Assembly (NCBI GenBank): GCA_015272395.1
Contig: JACYLQ010000016.1
Span: 117,385 to 152,155, forward strand
Direction: 5' to 3'
DNA: 34,771 nucleotides
Source of the DNA: Calothrix sp. C42_A2020_038
GTDB taxonomy: Bacteria > Cyanobacteriota > Cyanobacteriia > Cyanobacteriales > Nostocaceae
Under the pieces are notes generated by a model. That model saw nothing but the letters and a program-made list of their open reading frames with translations, was not told where the DNA came from and did no database searches. A program made the position numbers and the translations under genes. Below, piece after piece: positions 26,049-33,273 of this stretch; within the stretch, counting starts at the first letter, position 1; each line of letters starts with the position of its first letter.

Positions 26049-26394
26049 TAGGGTATGTGGCGCCACCAATAAATTCACACCGAATTATCAACGGCGGGGT
26101 AGTTCCTAAATTTTATTTATGGGGGTAAGCCGGGGCGAGATTTTAATCGCAGTCTTGATGGTAAAATTAAAATTAGGGTAAACGAAACTCATGCAGTGAG
26201 TTGGAACCCCCCGGATTTATCCGTGGGGTAGTTCAAACCTGACTTTAAGCGTAGACTTTAGAAGTTCAGAAGAGTTAAGAGACGTTAGAATAGTTTTGAT
26301 TACTGAGCTGACTTTAAAGTTGGTACGTGACACTAGAATAATCCCAATCAGCCAGCTAATTTTTTAGTCGCGTCACACACCCTACGTTTAGATT
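26049..26394. other. Intergenic region with decayed ORF and hairpin
   Basis: Between 26103 and 26231 one plus-strand frame stays open with a peptide containing YGGKPGRDFNRSLDGKIKIR and NETHAVSWNPPDLSVG before a stop, and a strong hairpin (CCCCCCGGAT TT ATCCGTGGGG, about 26207-26228) overlaps its end. The combination of a short open tail plus hairpin is reminiscent of the 3' end of a tnpB gene of IS200/IS605 elements, but the match is weak. One GGCGCC is at 26059. The rest (26232-26394) shows nothing definite. Confidence 0.3.
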
Positions 26395-27282
26395 ATGTCC
26401 TACATTAATGTACGTGGTGTTGATCATTATTATGAATGGATAAAGCAACCACCGGAGAAAAAACCCATAATGGTTTTTATTCATGGTTGGGCTGGTTCAA
26501 GTCGTTACTGGCGAAGTACTGCACAAGCTTTGTCAGAAAAATTTGATTGTTTGCTTTATGATATGCGTGGGTTTGGACGTTCCAAAGGTAAACCCAGTAC
26601 TTTAGAGGCAAGTGAAGCTGTTGCTGAGTCAAGGTCGATAGAGCAAGAAACTATAGCAATTCGAGAATTAAGCTACGAATTGAATGAGTACGCTTATGAT
26701 TTAGCTGTGTTATTAGACCAGCTGCAACTCCAAAAAGTTTATATAAATGCTCACTCTATGGGTGCCTCAATAGCTACGTTGTTTCTTAACTGCTATCCAC
26801 ACAAAGTTGAAAAAGCCATTTTAACATGTAGCGGTGTATTCGAGTACGATGAAAAAGCATTTGCAGCATTCCACAAATTTGGCGCCTACGTAGTTAAATT
26901 TCGGCCAAGATGGTTAAGAAAAATACCATTTATTGACCAGATTTTCATGGCACGTTTTTTACACCGCTCAATCCCAGCATCCGAACGCCAAGCATTTTTA
27001 GAAGATTTTTTAGTAGCAGATTATGAAGCAGCACTGGGAACAATTTTTACTTCTGTAAGCAAATATCAAGCAGAAGTCATGCCAGGAGAATTTGAAAAAT
27101 TAACTCTTCCAACACTTTTAATTTCAGGGGAATATGACAAAATTATTCCTGCTGATTTGGGGCGTAAGGCAGCAGCACTAACAGATAAAGTCCAGCTTGT
27201 AGTCATGAAAAACACAGCCCACTTTCCAATGTTGGAGGATGAAGAAACTTATTTGCAGGTTGTACAAGAATTTTTAAAGTGA
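26395..27282 (+). CDS. Alpha/beta-hydrolase fold protein
   Basis: The 295-residue protein has the full alpha/beta-hydrolase layout: oxyanion-loop HGWAGSSRYW (30-39), YDMRGFGRSKG, nucleophile Ser121 in NAHSMGAS, acid Asp248 in ISGEYDKIIP and His276 in NTAHFPMLED. The region between strands 6 and 7 (residues about 150-225) is a helical cap rich in aromatic and basic residues. There is no signal peptide. The substrate cannot be predicted; esterase, lipase and C-C hydrolase members look alike. It appears monocistronic. GGCGCC occurs at 26881. Confidence 0.88.
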   Translation: MSYINVRGVDHYYEWIKQPPEKKPIMVFIHGWAGSSRYWRSTAQALSEKFDCLLYDMRGFGRSKGKPSTLEASEAVAESRSIEQETIAIRELSYELNEYAYDLAVLLDQLQLQKVYINAHSMGASIATLFLNCYPHKVEKAILTCSGVFEYDEKAFAAFHKFGAYVVKFRPRWLRKIPFIDQIFMARFLHRSIPASERQAFLEDFLVADYEAALGTIFTSVSKYQAEVMPGEFEKLTLPTLLISGEYDKIIPADLGRKAAALTDKVQLVVMKNTAHFPMLEDEETYLQVVQEFLK

Positions 27283-27333
27283 CATCCTCCCTAACTAAAT
27301 TTATTTCATCAACCAAGCTATGGGAACGTTAGT

Positions 27334-27450
27334 TCAATAGTAGTTGTCGTGCCAATCATTTTCACACCATTCCCATAGATTACCATGCATATGAGATGAA
27401 CTAGAAGGATTGGTGGGACAGGCAGCGACATCGGTAGTTATTCTGCGATA
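27334..27450 (-). pseudogene. Relic of a formylglycine-generating-enzyme (FGE-sulfatase) domain gene
   Basis: On the minus strand an open frame reads ...RITTDVAACPTNPSSSSH followed by MHGNLWEWCENDWHDNYY and a stop at 27334-27336. The MHGN(V/L)WEWC.DDWHDNY block is the hallmark of FGE-sulfatase domain proteins, and ITTDV(A) is found some 40-50 residues earlier in them. The two blocks are here joined directly, so an internal deletion has occurred, and neither the N-terminal majority nor the C-terminal end is present. The relic overlaps the 5' side only slightly with the end of the GntR gene. Function is lost. Confidence 0.6.
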
Positions 27451-27451
27451 T

Positions 27452-28444
27452 TTATCCCAAACCTAATTCCCGTCGCAGCAAGCTAATTGATTTTTCACCA
27501 ATATAATTATCGCTACGAATGATTTTAGGCGGACGAATAATATCATCTACAACTACTTGCACTGCGCTTTGCACTGCTGTAAAACTTGCTTGGTCGCTAC
27601 AGAAAATCATGTGCGCGCGCTTGACTATTGCATGGAGTTTATATATGTCTTTTGGCTGTGAGGTCATTACTAAAAGTTCGTCACCTCGAATACCGTGAAT
27701 GATAACTTCAGTTGCACGTAGAATACCTGAACTAACGCTAACAATTCCAATACAGCTATCCGTTGGCAAACTTCTAACAATGTTAAGCTCTTTAGCATAA
27801 TCATGAATATCAAGCGGAATTACACGCACGGATTTGGGAGCAGCAATAGATTCGACATCAGCAATAAAATACCGACTAGTAACAACTGTTGCACTAGAAG
27901 TTTGTTCGAGTACTGACTCCAATTCTTCTGTTGCCACTAGCTGTACAGGTATTTTTAATGCTTGTTCAAGTTCACCTGCCATCAATTCACCGGCGCCAAT
28001 ATCTTGCCTAGGAACCGCTACTAATACACGGGCACTACAACGTAACCTCCAATCAATTTCAGCCAAAAATATTTCGCGCGCTTGGGAAAGACTACAACCT
28101 TGGGAAAGCAAATCATCGAGTGCTTGTTGAACAACTTTGTAGGCTTGTGGATACTGCTCAAGAATTGGAGAACGCAATCTGCTTCCTCCTTCATGTCCTT
28201 GAGCGCGCACGTAAATTCCGGAACCAGCAAGACTCTCAACAAAACCGTCTTCTTCAAGCTGGCGGTATACTTTGCTAATCGTATTACGATGTAAACCAGT
28301 TTGCATAGCAAGAGCGCGTGTGCTTGGCAACTTGTAACCAGGTGGATACTGCCGAGATGCAATTGCAAACCGAATTTGGTTAAATAGCTGGTTTGAGGCG
28401 GGAATTTCACTATCGGGTTGAATGCGGAATTGAATCATTTCCAT
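27452..28444 (-). CDS. GntR-family transcriptional regulator
   Basis: The protein (about 330 residues) starts with a GntR winged-helix domain (residues about 8-75: MIQFRIQPDSEIPASNQLFN, then PPGYKLPSTRALAMQTGLHR, NTISKVYRQLEEDGFVES and GSGIYVRAQG). The remaining 250 residues form a ligand-binding or oligomerisation domain that I do not match to the classical FadR, HutC or MocR types; the pattern is conserved among cyanobacterial homologues as I recall them. I chose the ATG at 28444 because AGGAG lies just upstream; the second ATG at 28438 is also possible, while the longer frame from 28495 has no ribosome-binding site. It is divergent from the dienelactone hydrolase gene, which makes it a candidate regulator of that gene and of itself. 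GGCGCC occurs at 27992. Confidence 0.88.
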   Translation of the reverse strand: MEMIQFRIQPDSEIPASNQLFNQIRFAIASRQYPPGYKLPSTRALAMQTGLHRNTISKVYRQLEEDGFVESLAGSGIYVRAQGHEGGSRLRSPILEQYPQAYKVVQQALDDLLSQGCSLSQAREIFLAEIDWRLRCSARVLVAVPRQDIGAGELMAGELEQALKIPVQLVATEELESVLEQTSSATVVTSRYFIADVESIAAPKSVRVIPLDIHDYAKELNIVRSLPTDSCIGIVSVSSGILRATEVIIHGIRGDELLVMTSQPKDIYKLHAIVKRAHMIFCSDQASFTAVQSAVQVVVDDIIRPPKIIRSDNYIGEKSISLLRRELGLG

Positions 28445-28503
28445 ATGCTCCTGGAGACTAGTAGCGCTACGCGACCAGCTGCATGTACTTGTCAAATATT
28501 TTA

Positions 28504-28527
28504 TTTATACATTGATTTATACATTGA
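28504..28527. promoter_or_regulatory. Tandem 12-bp direct repeat in the divergent promoter region
   Basis: TTTATACATTGA occurs twice in exact tandem (28504-28515, 28516-28527), 60 bases upstream of the GntR gene start and 120 bases upstream of the hydrolase start. It is a candidate operator for the adjacent regulator, or the -10-like element of one promoter; binding is not demonstrated. Confidence 0.4.
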
Positions 28528-28649
28528 ATAGTTCTAGTAGAAATTTCCAATGCACAAAGTGCCTTAAAAAGGTAATTTGGTTAGAGATGGACTTCGATTA
28601 CTCGCATAGAGATGCATGTAATAAGCACACGGTACTAGTAAAAACTATT

Positions 28650-29405
28650 ATGACAGAGAGCGCAATCGATACCTCAAGCATTAAAATTTTGCAAGATGAA
28701 CTAAATCTATCAGCATACTTGGCATATCCAACTACACCAGGTATCTACCCAGGTGTAGTGTTACTACAAGAAATTTTTGGTGTCAACGCGCACATCCGCT
28801 CTTGTGCAGAAAGAATCGCGCATGAAGGTTATGTGGCAATTGCACCCGCATTATTTGAACGTTTTGCACCTGGATTTGAAACTGGTTATACAAGCAAAGA
28901 TATCGAAATTGGTCGTCATTATGCTTGGGGACAGACTAAAGCCAACGAACTTTTGAGTGATATACAAGCTGCAATAGATTACCTAAAAACCCTACCAAAT
29001 GTCAAAAAAGAAGGTTTTGGCTGTATCGGATTTTGCTTTGGTGGTCACGTTGCATATCTTGCAGCAACTTTACCCGATATCAAGGCAACTGCCTCATTTT
29101 ATGGTGCAAGAATTACCAGCACTACACCCGGAGGAGGTAATACTACTACTCTTTCGCGTACTTGTGAAATTAAAGGTACGTTATATGCGTTTTTTGGCAT
29201 GGAAGATGCGAGTATCCCACCAGAGCAAGTTAATCAAATAGAAGCTGAATTAAAAAAATATAAGATACCATCACGTGTCTTCCGCTACGATGGAGCTGAC
29301 CACGGATTTTTTTGTGACCATCGCAAAAGTTATAATCCATTAGCTGCAAATGATGCTTGGGAAAAAGTCAAACAATTATTTGCACAGCTAGGGAATAGGA
29401 AATAG
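28650..29405 (+). CDS. Dienelactone hydrolase family protein
   Basis: The protein (251 residues from ATG 28650) belongs to the dienelactone hydrolase branch of alpha/beta hydrolases: YPGVVLLQEIFGVNAHIRSC, then EGYVAIAPALFERFAPGFE, the nucleophile Cys in GCIGFCFGGHVAYL, the acid Asp in FGMEDASIP and the catalytic His in DGADHGFFCDHR. In this family a Cys-Asp-His triad hydrolyses dienelactones or related esters; the physiological substrate in cyanobacteria is unknown. An in-frame upstream TTG (28512) would add 46 residues that do not look like the family, so I prefer the ATG. It is divergent from the GntR regulator. Confidence 0.9.
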   Translation: MTESAIDTSSIKILQDELNLSAYLAYPTTPGIYPGVVLLQEIFGVNAHIRSCAERIAHEGYVAIAPALFERFAPGFETGYTSKDIEIGRHYAWGQTKANELLSDIQAAIDYLKTLPNVKKEGFGCIGFCFGGHVAYLAATLPDIKATASFYGARITSTTPGGGNTTTLSRTCEIKGTLYAFFGMEDASIPPEQVNQIEAELKKYKIPSRVFRYDGADHGFFCDHRKSYNPLAANDAWEKVKQLFAQLGNRK

Positions 29406-29482
29406 GGACTAGGAATTAGATACCAATACCTAATCTTTAACCCAAAATCTCTAATCCCTAGACCTCAGCCCCTAGCCCCTGT
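29395..29482. repeat. CTAGGxATTAG / CTAATCCCTAG intergenic repeat
   Basis: The spacer before the S1 gene is made of degenerate units such as GGGACTAGGAATTAG, CTAATCCCTAGACC and CCCCTAGCCCCTG, in opposite orientations, able to form an imperfect hairpin. It is another common cyanobacterial spacer-repeat type. Confidence 0.6.
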
Positions 29483-29511
29483 CTTCGGACATATCTATTT
29501 TTTATAAAGTT

Positions 29512-30411
29512 ATGAATTCTGAAACCAAATCTCAAAAAGCTGATTCATCATTTACGATGGATGATTTCGCGAAGGCTCTCGATCAGCACGATTACCAATT
29601 TCAAAAAGGACAAGTTGTAAATGGTAAAGTGTTTCAAATCGACCATGATGGCGCCTATGTCGATATTGGCGGTAAAGCCAGTGCGTTTTTACCTCGTGAT
29701 GAAGCTTCTTTGAGAAATATCACTAATTTGTCAGAGGTGTTACCACTAGATGAAAGATTAGATTTTCTTATTATTCGCGAACAGGATGCTGAAGGTCAAG
29801 TCACCCTTTCTCGGCGCCAGTTAGAAATTCGCCATATCTGGGAACGAGTTAACCAGATGAAAGAAAACAACCAAAGTGTAGAAGCACGTGTTGTCGGCAC
29901 TAATAAAGGTGGTATTAACGTCGATGTTCTAGGTATACGTGGATTTATTCCACGTTCACATTTAGTTGAACGCGATAATCTCGACGCACTTAAAGGACAA
30001 ACTCTCACAGTCGGTTTCTTGGAAGTTGAAGCAAGCAGTAAACGTCTGATACTATCACAACGCTTAGTAACTCGTTCTGCCAACTTTAGCACACTCTCTA
30101 TTGGTCAACTTGTAGAGGGGAAAGTAACTGGAATAAAACCATTTGGTGTATTTGTAGAACTAAATGGTGTTGGTGCTTTGCTTCACATTAAGCAAGTGAC
30201 TCAAAAATTTATTGATAACCTCGAAAAAGTTTTTCAAATCGGTCAGTCAATTAAAGCTGTAATTATTGACATTGATGAACCTAAAGGTCGAGTTGCACTC
30301 TCTACAAGAGTTTTAGAAAACTTCCCTGGAGAAATCCTCGAAAACATGGAAGAAGTTATGGCTTTTGCCGAAGCACGAGCGCAAAAATCTAAAAATCAAA
30401 ACATCGAATAA
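29512..30411 (+). CDS. Short ribosomal protein S1 paralogue
   Basis: The 299-residue protein has three S1 RNA-binding domains (about residues 32-101, 118-182 and 197-265): GQVVNGKVFQIDHDGAYVDI, then VEARVVGTNKGGINVDVLGI and GQLVEGKVTGIKPFGVFVEL. Bacterial S1 usually has four to six domains; cyanobacteria have 3-domain S1 forms and often a second short copy of about 300 residues, which this fits (often annotated rpsA or rps1B). It binds mRNA and may help the 30S subunit. It has a strong terminator just downstream and appears monocistronic. GGCGCC occurs at 29650 and 29813. Confidence 0.88.
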   Translation: MNSETKSQKADSSFTMDDFAKALDQHDYQFQKGQVVNGKVFQIDHDGAYVDIGGKASAFLPRDEASLRNITNLSEVLPLDERLDFLIIREQDAEGQVTLSRRQLEIRHIWERVNQMKENNQSVEARVVGTNKGGINVDVLGIRGFIPRSHLVERDNLDALKGQTLTVGFLEVEASSKRLILSQRLVTRSANFSTLSIGQLVEGKVTGIKPFGVFVELNGVGALLHIKQVTQKFIDNLEKVFQIGQSIKAVIIDIDEPKGRVALSTRVLENFPGEILENMEEVMAFAEARAQKSKNQNIE

Positions 30412-30420
30412 ATAGATTTT

Positions 30421-30450
30421 GGATAGGCTTTGAGCCTATCCTTTGCTTTT
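30421..30450 (+). terminator. Rho-independent terminator after the S1 gene
   Basis: A perfect 9-bp stem (GGATAGGCT, loop TTG, AGCCTATCC at 30421-30441) is followed by TTTGCTTTT, ten bases after the stop codon. Confidence 0.85.
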
Positions 30451-30789
30451 AGATTATACTATTGCACTCAGTATATAAAATAGCTAGCTTATCTAATACT
30501 AACTACACCAGCAAATTACCAAAAACATTGTCCAGTCTAAATTTGGTGCTTACTAAAGCAAAAACTTTATGTAAGACAACTATTTCAACAAATCGCGTTC
30601 CTCTGCAATCCAGGAGTATTGCAGTCCATCCTCGAAGGCAGTTTTTCTAGAATAACTTAATTTATTCGCGATTGTCGCTATTTTTCGCGAAAAGCTATAA
30701 ACGAAATTATACATTATGTGTATACCAATACAGATATTCCTGCCAATCTGCACAGCTAATGAAAAACACTATTTTCTTACTGATGAATA
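30451..30789. other. Intergenic region between S1 gene and tRNA-Ser
   Basis: No gene is visible. A 7-bp hairpin CTGCAAT...ATTGCAG (30603-30624) is present, without a terminator tail. Short plus-strand frames here and across the tRNA are chance. Confidence 0.4.
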
Positions 30790-30876
30790 CGGAGAGGGTG
30801 GGATTTGAACCCACGGTGACATCTCTGCCACACTCGATTTCAAGTCGAGCGCAATCGACCACTCTGCCACCTCTCC
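30790..30876 (-). tRNA. tRNA-Ser (anticodon UGA)
   Basis: Read on the minus strand the gene starts GGAGAGGTGGCAGAG and ends with the complementary CCTCTCC plus discriminator G. The acceptor stem is 7 bp, the anticodon stem CTCGA/TCGAG encloses the loop CTTGAAA with anticodon TGA, and the T arm contains GGGTTCAAATCCC. A long variable arm, typical of serine tRNAs, brings the length to 87 bases. CCA is not encoded. It lies 62 bases downstream of the metallophosphoesterase gene on the same strand. Confidence 0.93.
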
Positions 30877-30937
30877 AATTAAACTGTCAGCGGTCAGGAA
30901 TTTTATTTACTGACCGACTACACATCATAGCACAACT

Positions 30938-31840
30938 TCAAACAGTTTGCACTACTTGATTCGATTGTTCATATAAAATCTCTTTAGATGCAATCGTGAA
31001 GTCTTCGCCAACCCATACTGATAAGGTTTGAATTACAACACCATCAGAGATATTGACTATTGAGAAGTTCCGTTGTTTTCCAGTATTTGTGTCGATAACT
31101 CGCGGTACAGCAGCTGCGTTTAAGTAAATTATTCCTTCCGGGCTTCTGAAAATACGCTTACGAATGACCTTTTTGGTATGTCGTAATGAGTGGTGCATGT
31201 GCCCAAAAGTAACTAGAGGTATTGTTTTTCCTGCTGTAATAGCTTGGGATATTACTTCAGCAAAATCTGGGTCGCCAAAGTCTCCACCAACTGGATGCCA
31301 GTCTTTTCCACAAGGGTCTTCAGGTCTATCACCTAATCCTGACGGTCCATTATGCCCAACAAAAATGATTGTCTTATAATCTGCACTTTTAACCGACTCA
31401 AAAATCCGAGATGCTGATTCTTCCAGAGTCATTACATTATAACGTTGCTTGCAGATATCAGCAAATTTCATGTCTGGTCCACCCCAGCTAAAGGGGCGCC
31501 CACCAACAACAGTTAAATTAAACTGCGGAAAATCGAGTTTGCTGTATCCGACATGAGTCTCACCCAATAAATCAAGTTGTTCCTGAACCCAATCTTCTTT
31601 GGTGCGGTCGTAAGGACATTTTTTACGTCCCCATTCAGTTGCAGAATACCACGCATCATGGTTACCCATTACCACTGCTTTGGGGATGTCAAGAGATGCT
31701 ACTCGCCGTACTACATCTACTGACTCGTTGCCAAAATCCCCAACAAACAGCACTAAGTCCACTCCCAGCGTATGAAGCGCTATTTGATCTTCCTCTTCCC
31801 ACTGGTCGTGAACATCTCCAACAACAGCAATTTTTATCAT
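30938..31840 (-). CDS. Metallophosphoesterase (TIGR04168-like)
   Basis: The 300-residue protein contains the calcineurin-like phosphoesterase metal motifs in order: GDVHDQW (Asp9, His11), VGDFGNE, MGNHDAWY, then VGHNGPSGLG and GHMHHSLR near the C terminus. The spacing and the RPFSWGGPD insert resemble a cyanobacterial/plant metallophosphoesterase family (TIGR04168). The substrate is unknown, probably a phosphoester or nucleotide. There is no signal peptide. A stem-loop lies upstream (31856-31883). GGCGCC occurs at 31495. Confidence 0.87.
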   Translation of the reverse strand: MIKIAVVGDVHDQWEEEDQIALHTLGVDLVLFVGDFGNESVDVVRRVASLDIPKAVVMGNHDAWYSATEWGRKKCPYDRTKEDWVQEQLDLLGETHVGYSKLDFPQFNLTVVGGRPFSWGGPDMKFADICKQRYNVMTLEESASRIFESVKSADYKTIIFVGHNGPSGLGDRPEDPCGKDWHPVGGDFGDPDFAEVISQAITAGKTIPLVTFGHMHHSLRHTKKVIRKRIFRSPEGIIYLNAAAVPRVIDTNTGKQRNFSIVNISDGVVIQTLSVWVGEDFTIASKEILYEQSNQVVQTV

Positions 31841-31855
31841 CTTTGAGTTTTTAGT

Positions 31856-31883
31856 CTTGCCTTATGCTTCCAGCATAGGCAAG
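31856..31883. promoter_or_regulatory. Stem-loop in the divergent spacer before nadA
   Basis: CTTGCCT-T-ATGCT and AGCATAGGCAAG pair over 12 bp with one bulged base and a 3-base loop. It would form in the 5' leader of the metallophosphoesterase mRNA (16 bases before its start) or upstream of nadA. Its role is unknown. Confidence 0.45.
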
Positions 31884-31950
31884 ATGATGGGATTTTGACA
31901 CATTTTTAAGAAAAGAGCATCAGCTTGTACATATTTTTGGTAAAAAATAC

Positions 31951-31956
31951 TATAAT
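31951..31956 (+). promoter_or_regulatory. Candidate -10 box for nadA
   Basis: A perfect TATAAT stands in the spacer upstream of nadA. A TTGTAC lies 20 bases before it and a TACATA at 17 bases; neither is an ideal -35 box, so the call rests mostly on the -10 sequence. Confidence 0.35.
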
Positions 31957-32098
31957 TAGTGTGACAAGAATAATACCAACCTTGCAATCACTAATAAGTC
32001 TTATAACCTCCTCAATATACTATAAGAAGGAGGAGAGGGAAGATATTTGGTGTCAAAGCAAGAATTCAGACTTTTAGAAAAATAGGTAACACCATACT

Positions 32099-33073
32099 GT
32101 GTTTACAACTGCACGAACTGTACTTGAAAAGACCCAACCGGGTGCATCACCATTGGATTTATTTGCGGCGATTGAGAGTTTGAAAAAATCACTCAATGCT
32201 GTGATTTTGGCGCATTACTATCAAGAGCCTGATATTCAGGACATAGCAGATTATATTGGGGACTCGCTGCAATTAGCCAGAGCCGCAGCGCAAACGGATG
32301 CCGAGGTTATAGTTTTTGCTGGTGTCCATTTTATGGCAGAGACTGCGAAGATTCTCAATCCTGATAAATTAGTGTTACTACCAGATTTGAATGCTGGATG
32401 TTCGCTTGCTGATACTTGTCCTGCTGAGGAGTTTGCTCTGTTTAAACGTGCGCATCCGGAACATTTGGTAATTTCCTACATCAACTGCTCCGCCGAAATT
32501 AAGGCAATGAGCGATATCATTTGTACTAGTTCAAATGCTGTTAAGATAATTCAGCAAATACCAGAAGAGCAACCAATAATATTTACCCCTGACCGAAACT
32601 TAGGGCGGTATGTAATGCGGCAAACAGGGCGTGATATGGTGTTATGGCAAGGAAGTTGTATTGTGCATGAAACGTTCTCAGAGAAAAAGATTGTACAGCT
32701 AAAGATTACACATCCTAAAGCAGAAACAATCGCGCATCCAGAATGTGAAGAGTCGGTTTTGCGTCATGCCAATTATATTGGTTCAACAGCGGCTTTACTC
32801 AAGTACTGTCAGGAAAGTTCCTCGCAAGAGTTTATTGTTGCCACTGAACCAGGAATTATTCACCAAATGCAAAAAGCGGCGCCACATAAAACTTTTATCC
32901 CGGCACCACCAGAGAATAACTGTAACTGCAACGAATGTCCGTTTATGCGCTTGAATACCCTGGAAAAACTTTATTTAGCAATGAAAAATCAGGCGCCGGA
33001 GATTACTATGGACGAAGAAATAAGGGTTAAAGCTTGGCGCCCAATTCAACGCATGTTAGAAATAAGTGCTTAG
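32099..33073 (+). CDS. nadA: Quinolinate synthase A
   Basis: NadA condenses iminoaspartate with dihydroxyacetone phosphate to quinolinate, for de novo NAD synthesis, using an oxygen-sensitive [4Fe-4S] cluster. The 324-residue protein has [20 protein letters not shown] at the N terminus, then [28 protein letters not shown] (Cys101), [21 protein letters not shown] (Cys187) and [10 protein letters not shown] (Cys275, 277, 280). Cys101, Cys187 and one of the last three are the expected cluster ligands from family spacing. It starts with GTG at 32099 ([13 protein letters not shown]). It is monocistronic and followed by a hairpin terminator. GGCGCC occurs at 32878, 32992 and 33036. Confidence 0.96.
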   Translation: MFTTARTVLEKTQPGASPLDLFAAIESLKKSLNAVILAHYYQEPDIQDIADYIGDSLQLARAAAQTDAEVIVFAGVHFMAETAKILNPDKLVLLPDLNAGCSLADTCPAEEFALFKRAHPEHLVISYINCSAEIKAMSDIICTSSNAVKIIQQIPEEQPIIFTPDRNLGRYVMRQTGRDMVLWQGSCIVHETFSEKKIVQLKITHPKAETIAHPECEESVLRHANYIGSTAALLKYCQESSSQEFIVATEPGIIHQMQKAAPHKTFIPAPPENNCNCNECPFMRLNTLEKLYLAMKNQAPEITMDEEIRVKAWRPIQRMLEISA

Positions 33074-33086
33074 GTAAAGTTTGTAA

Positions 33087-33111
33087 AGACGCGACAAATA
33101 AACTCGCGTCT
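33087..33111 (+). terminator. Hairpin after nadA
   Basis: AGACGCGA (33087-33094) and TCGCGTCT (33104-33111) form an 8-bp stem with flanking GTA/TAC pairs, 14 bases after the stop. The wording AGACGCGA...TCGCGTCTCTAC is also a frequent cyanobacterial intergenic repeat. Confidence 0.55.
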
Positions 33112-33273
33112 CTACAAAACAACTTTAAATCAAGTTAGATAGACAAGTCATAAACAATCTCTTGTCACCACTGTTCGCTTCCTCCAGATTAGACACGCAG
33201 CACAACAGACATTGGGTGTGGATGCATATGATTAAGCTGTATTTCTGAGTTTGTTATAATTATCTACAATTTA

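Noticed and set aside
1251-28210. Apparent excess of GCGCGC-type words
   Set aside because: Several alternating CG stretches are visible, but far fewer than GGCGCC, and I could not separate them from codon effects without a count.
28021-28410. 129-codon open frame on the minus strand overlapping the GntR gene
   Set aside because: It lies in another frame of the same strand of a clear GntR gene and has no family resemblance.
30672-30959. 95-codon plus-strand frame across the tRNA-Ser gene
   Set aside because: It is explained by the tRNA: the peptide RVGFEPTVTSLPHSISSRAQ is the known antisense translation of a serine tRNA gene.
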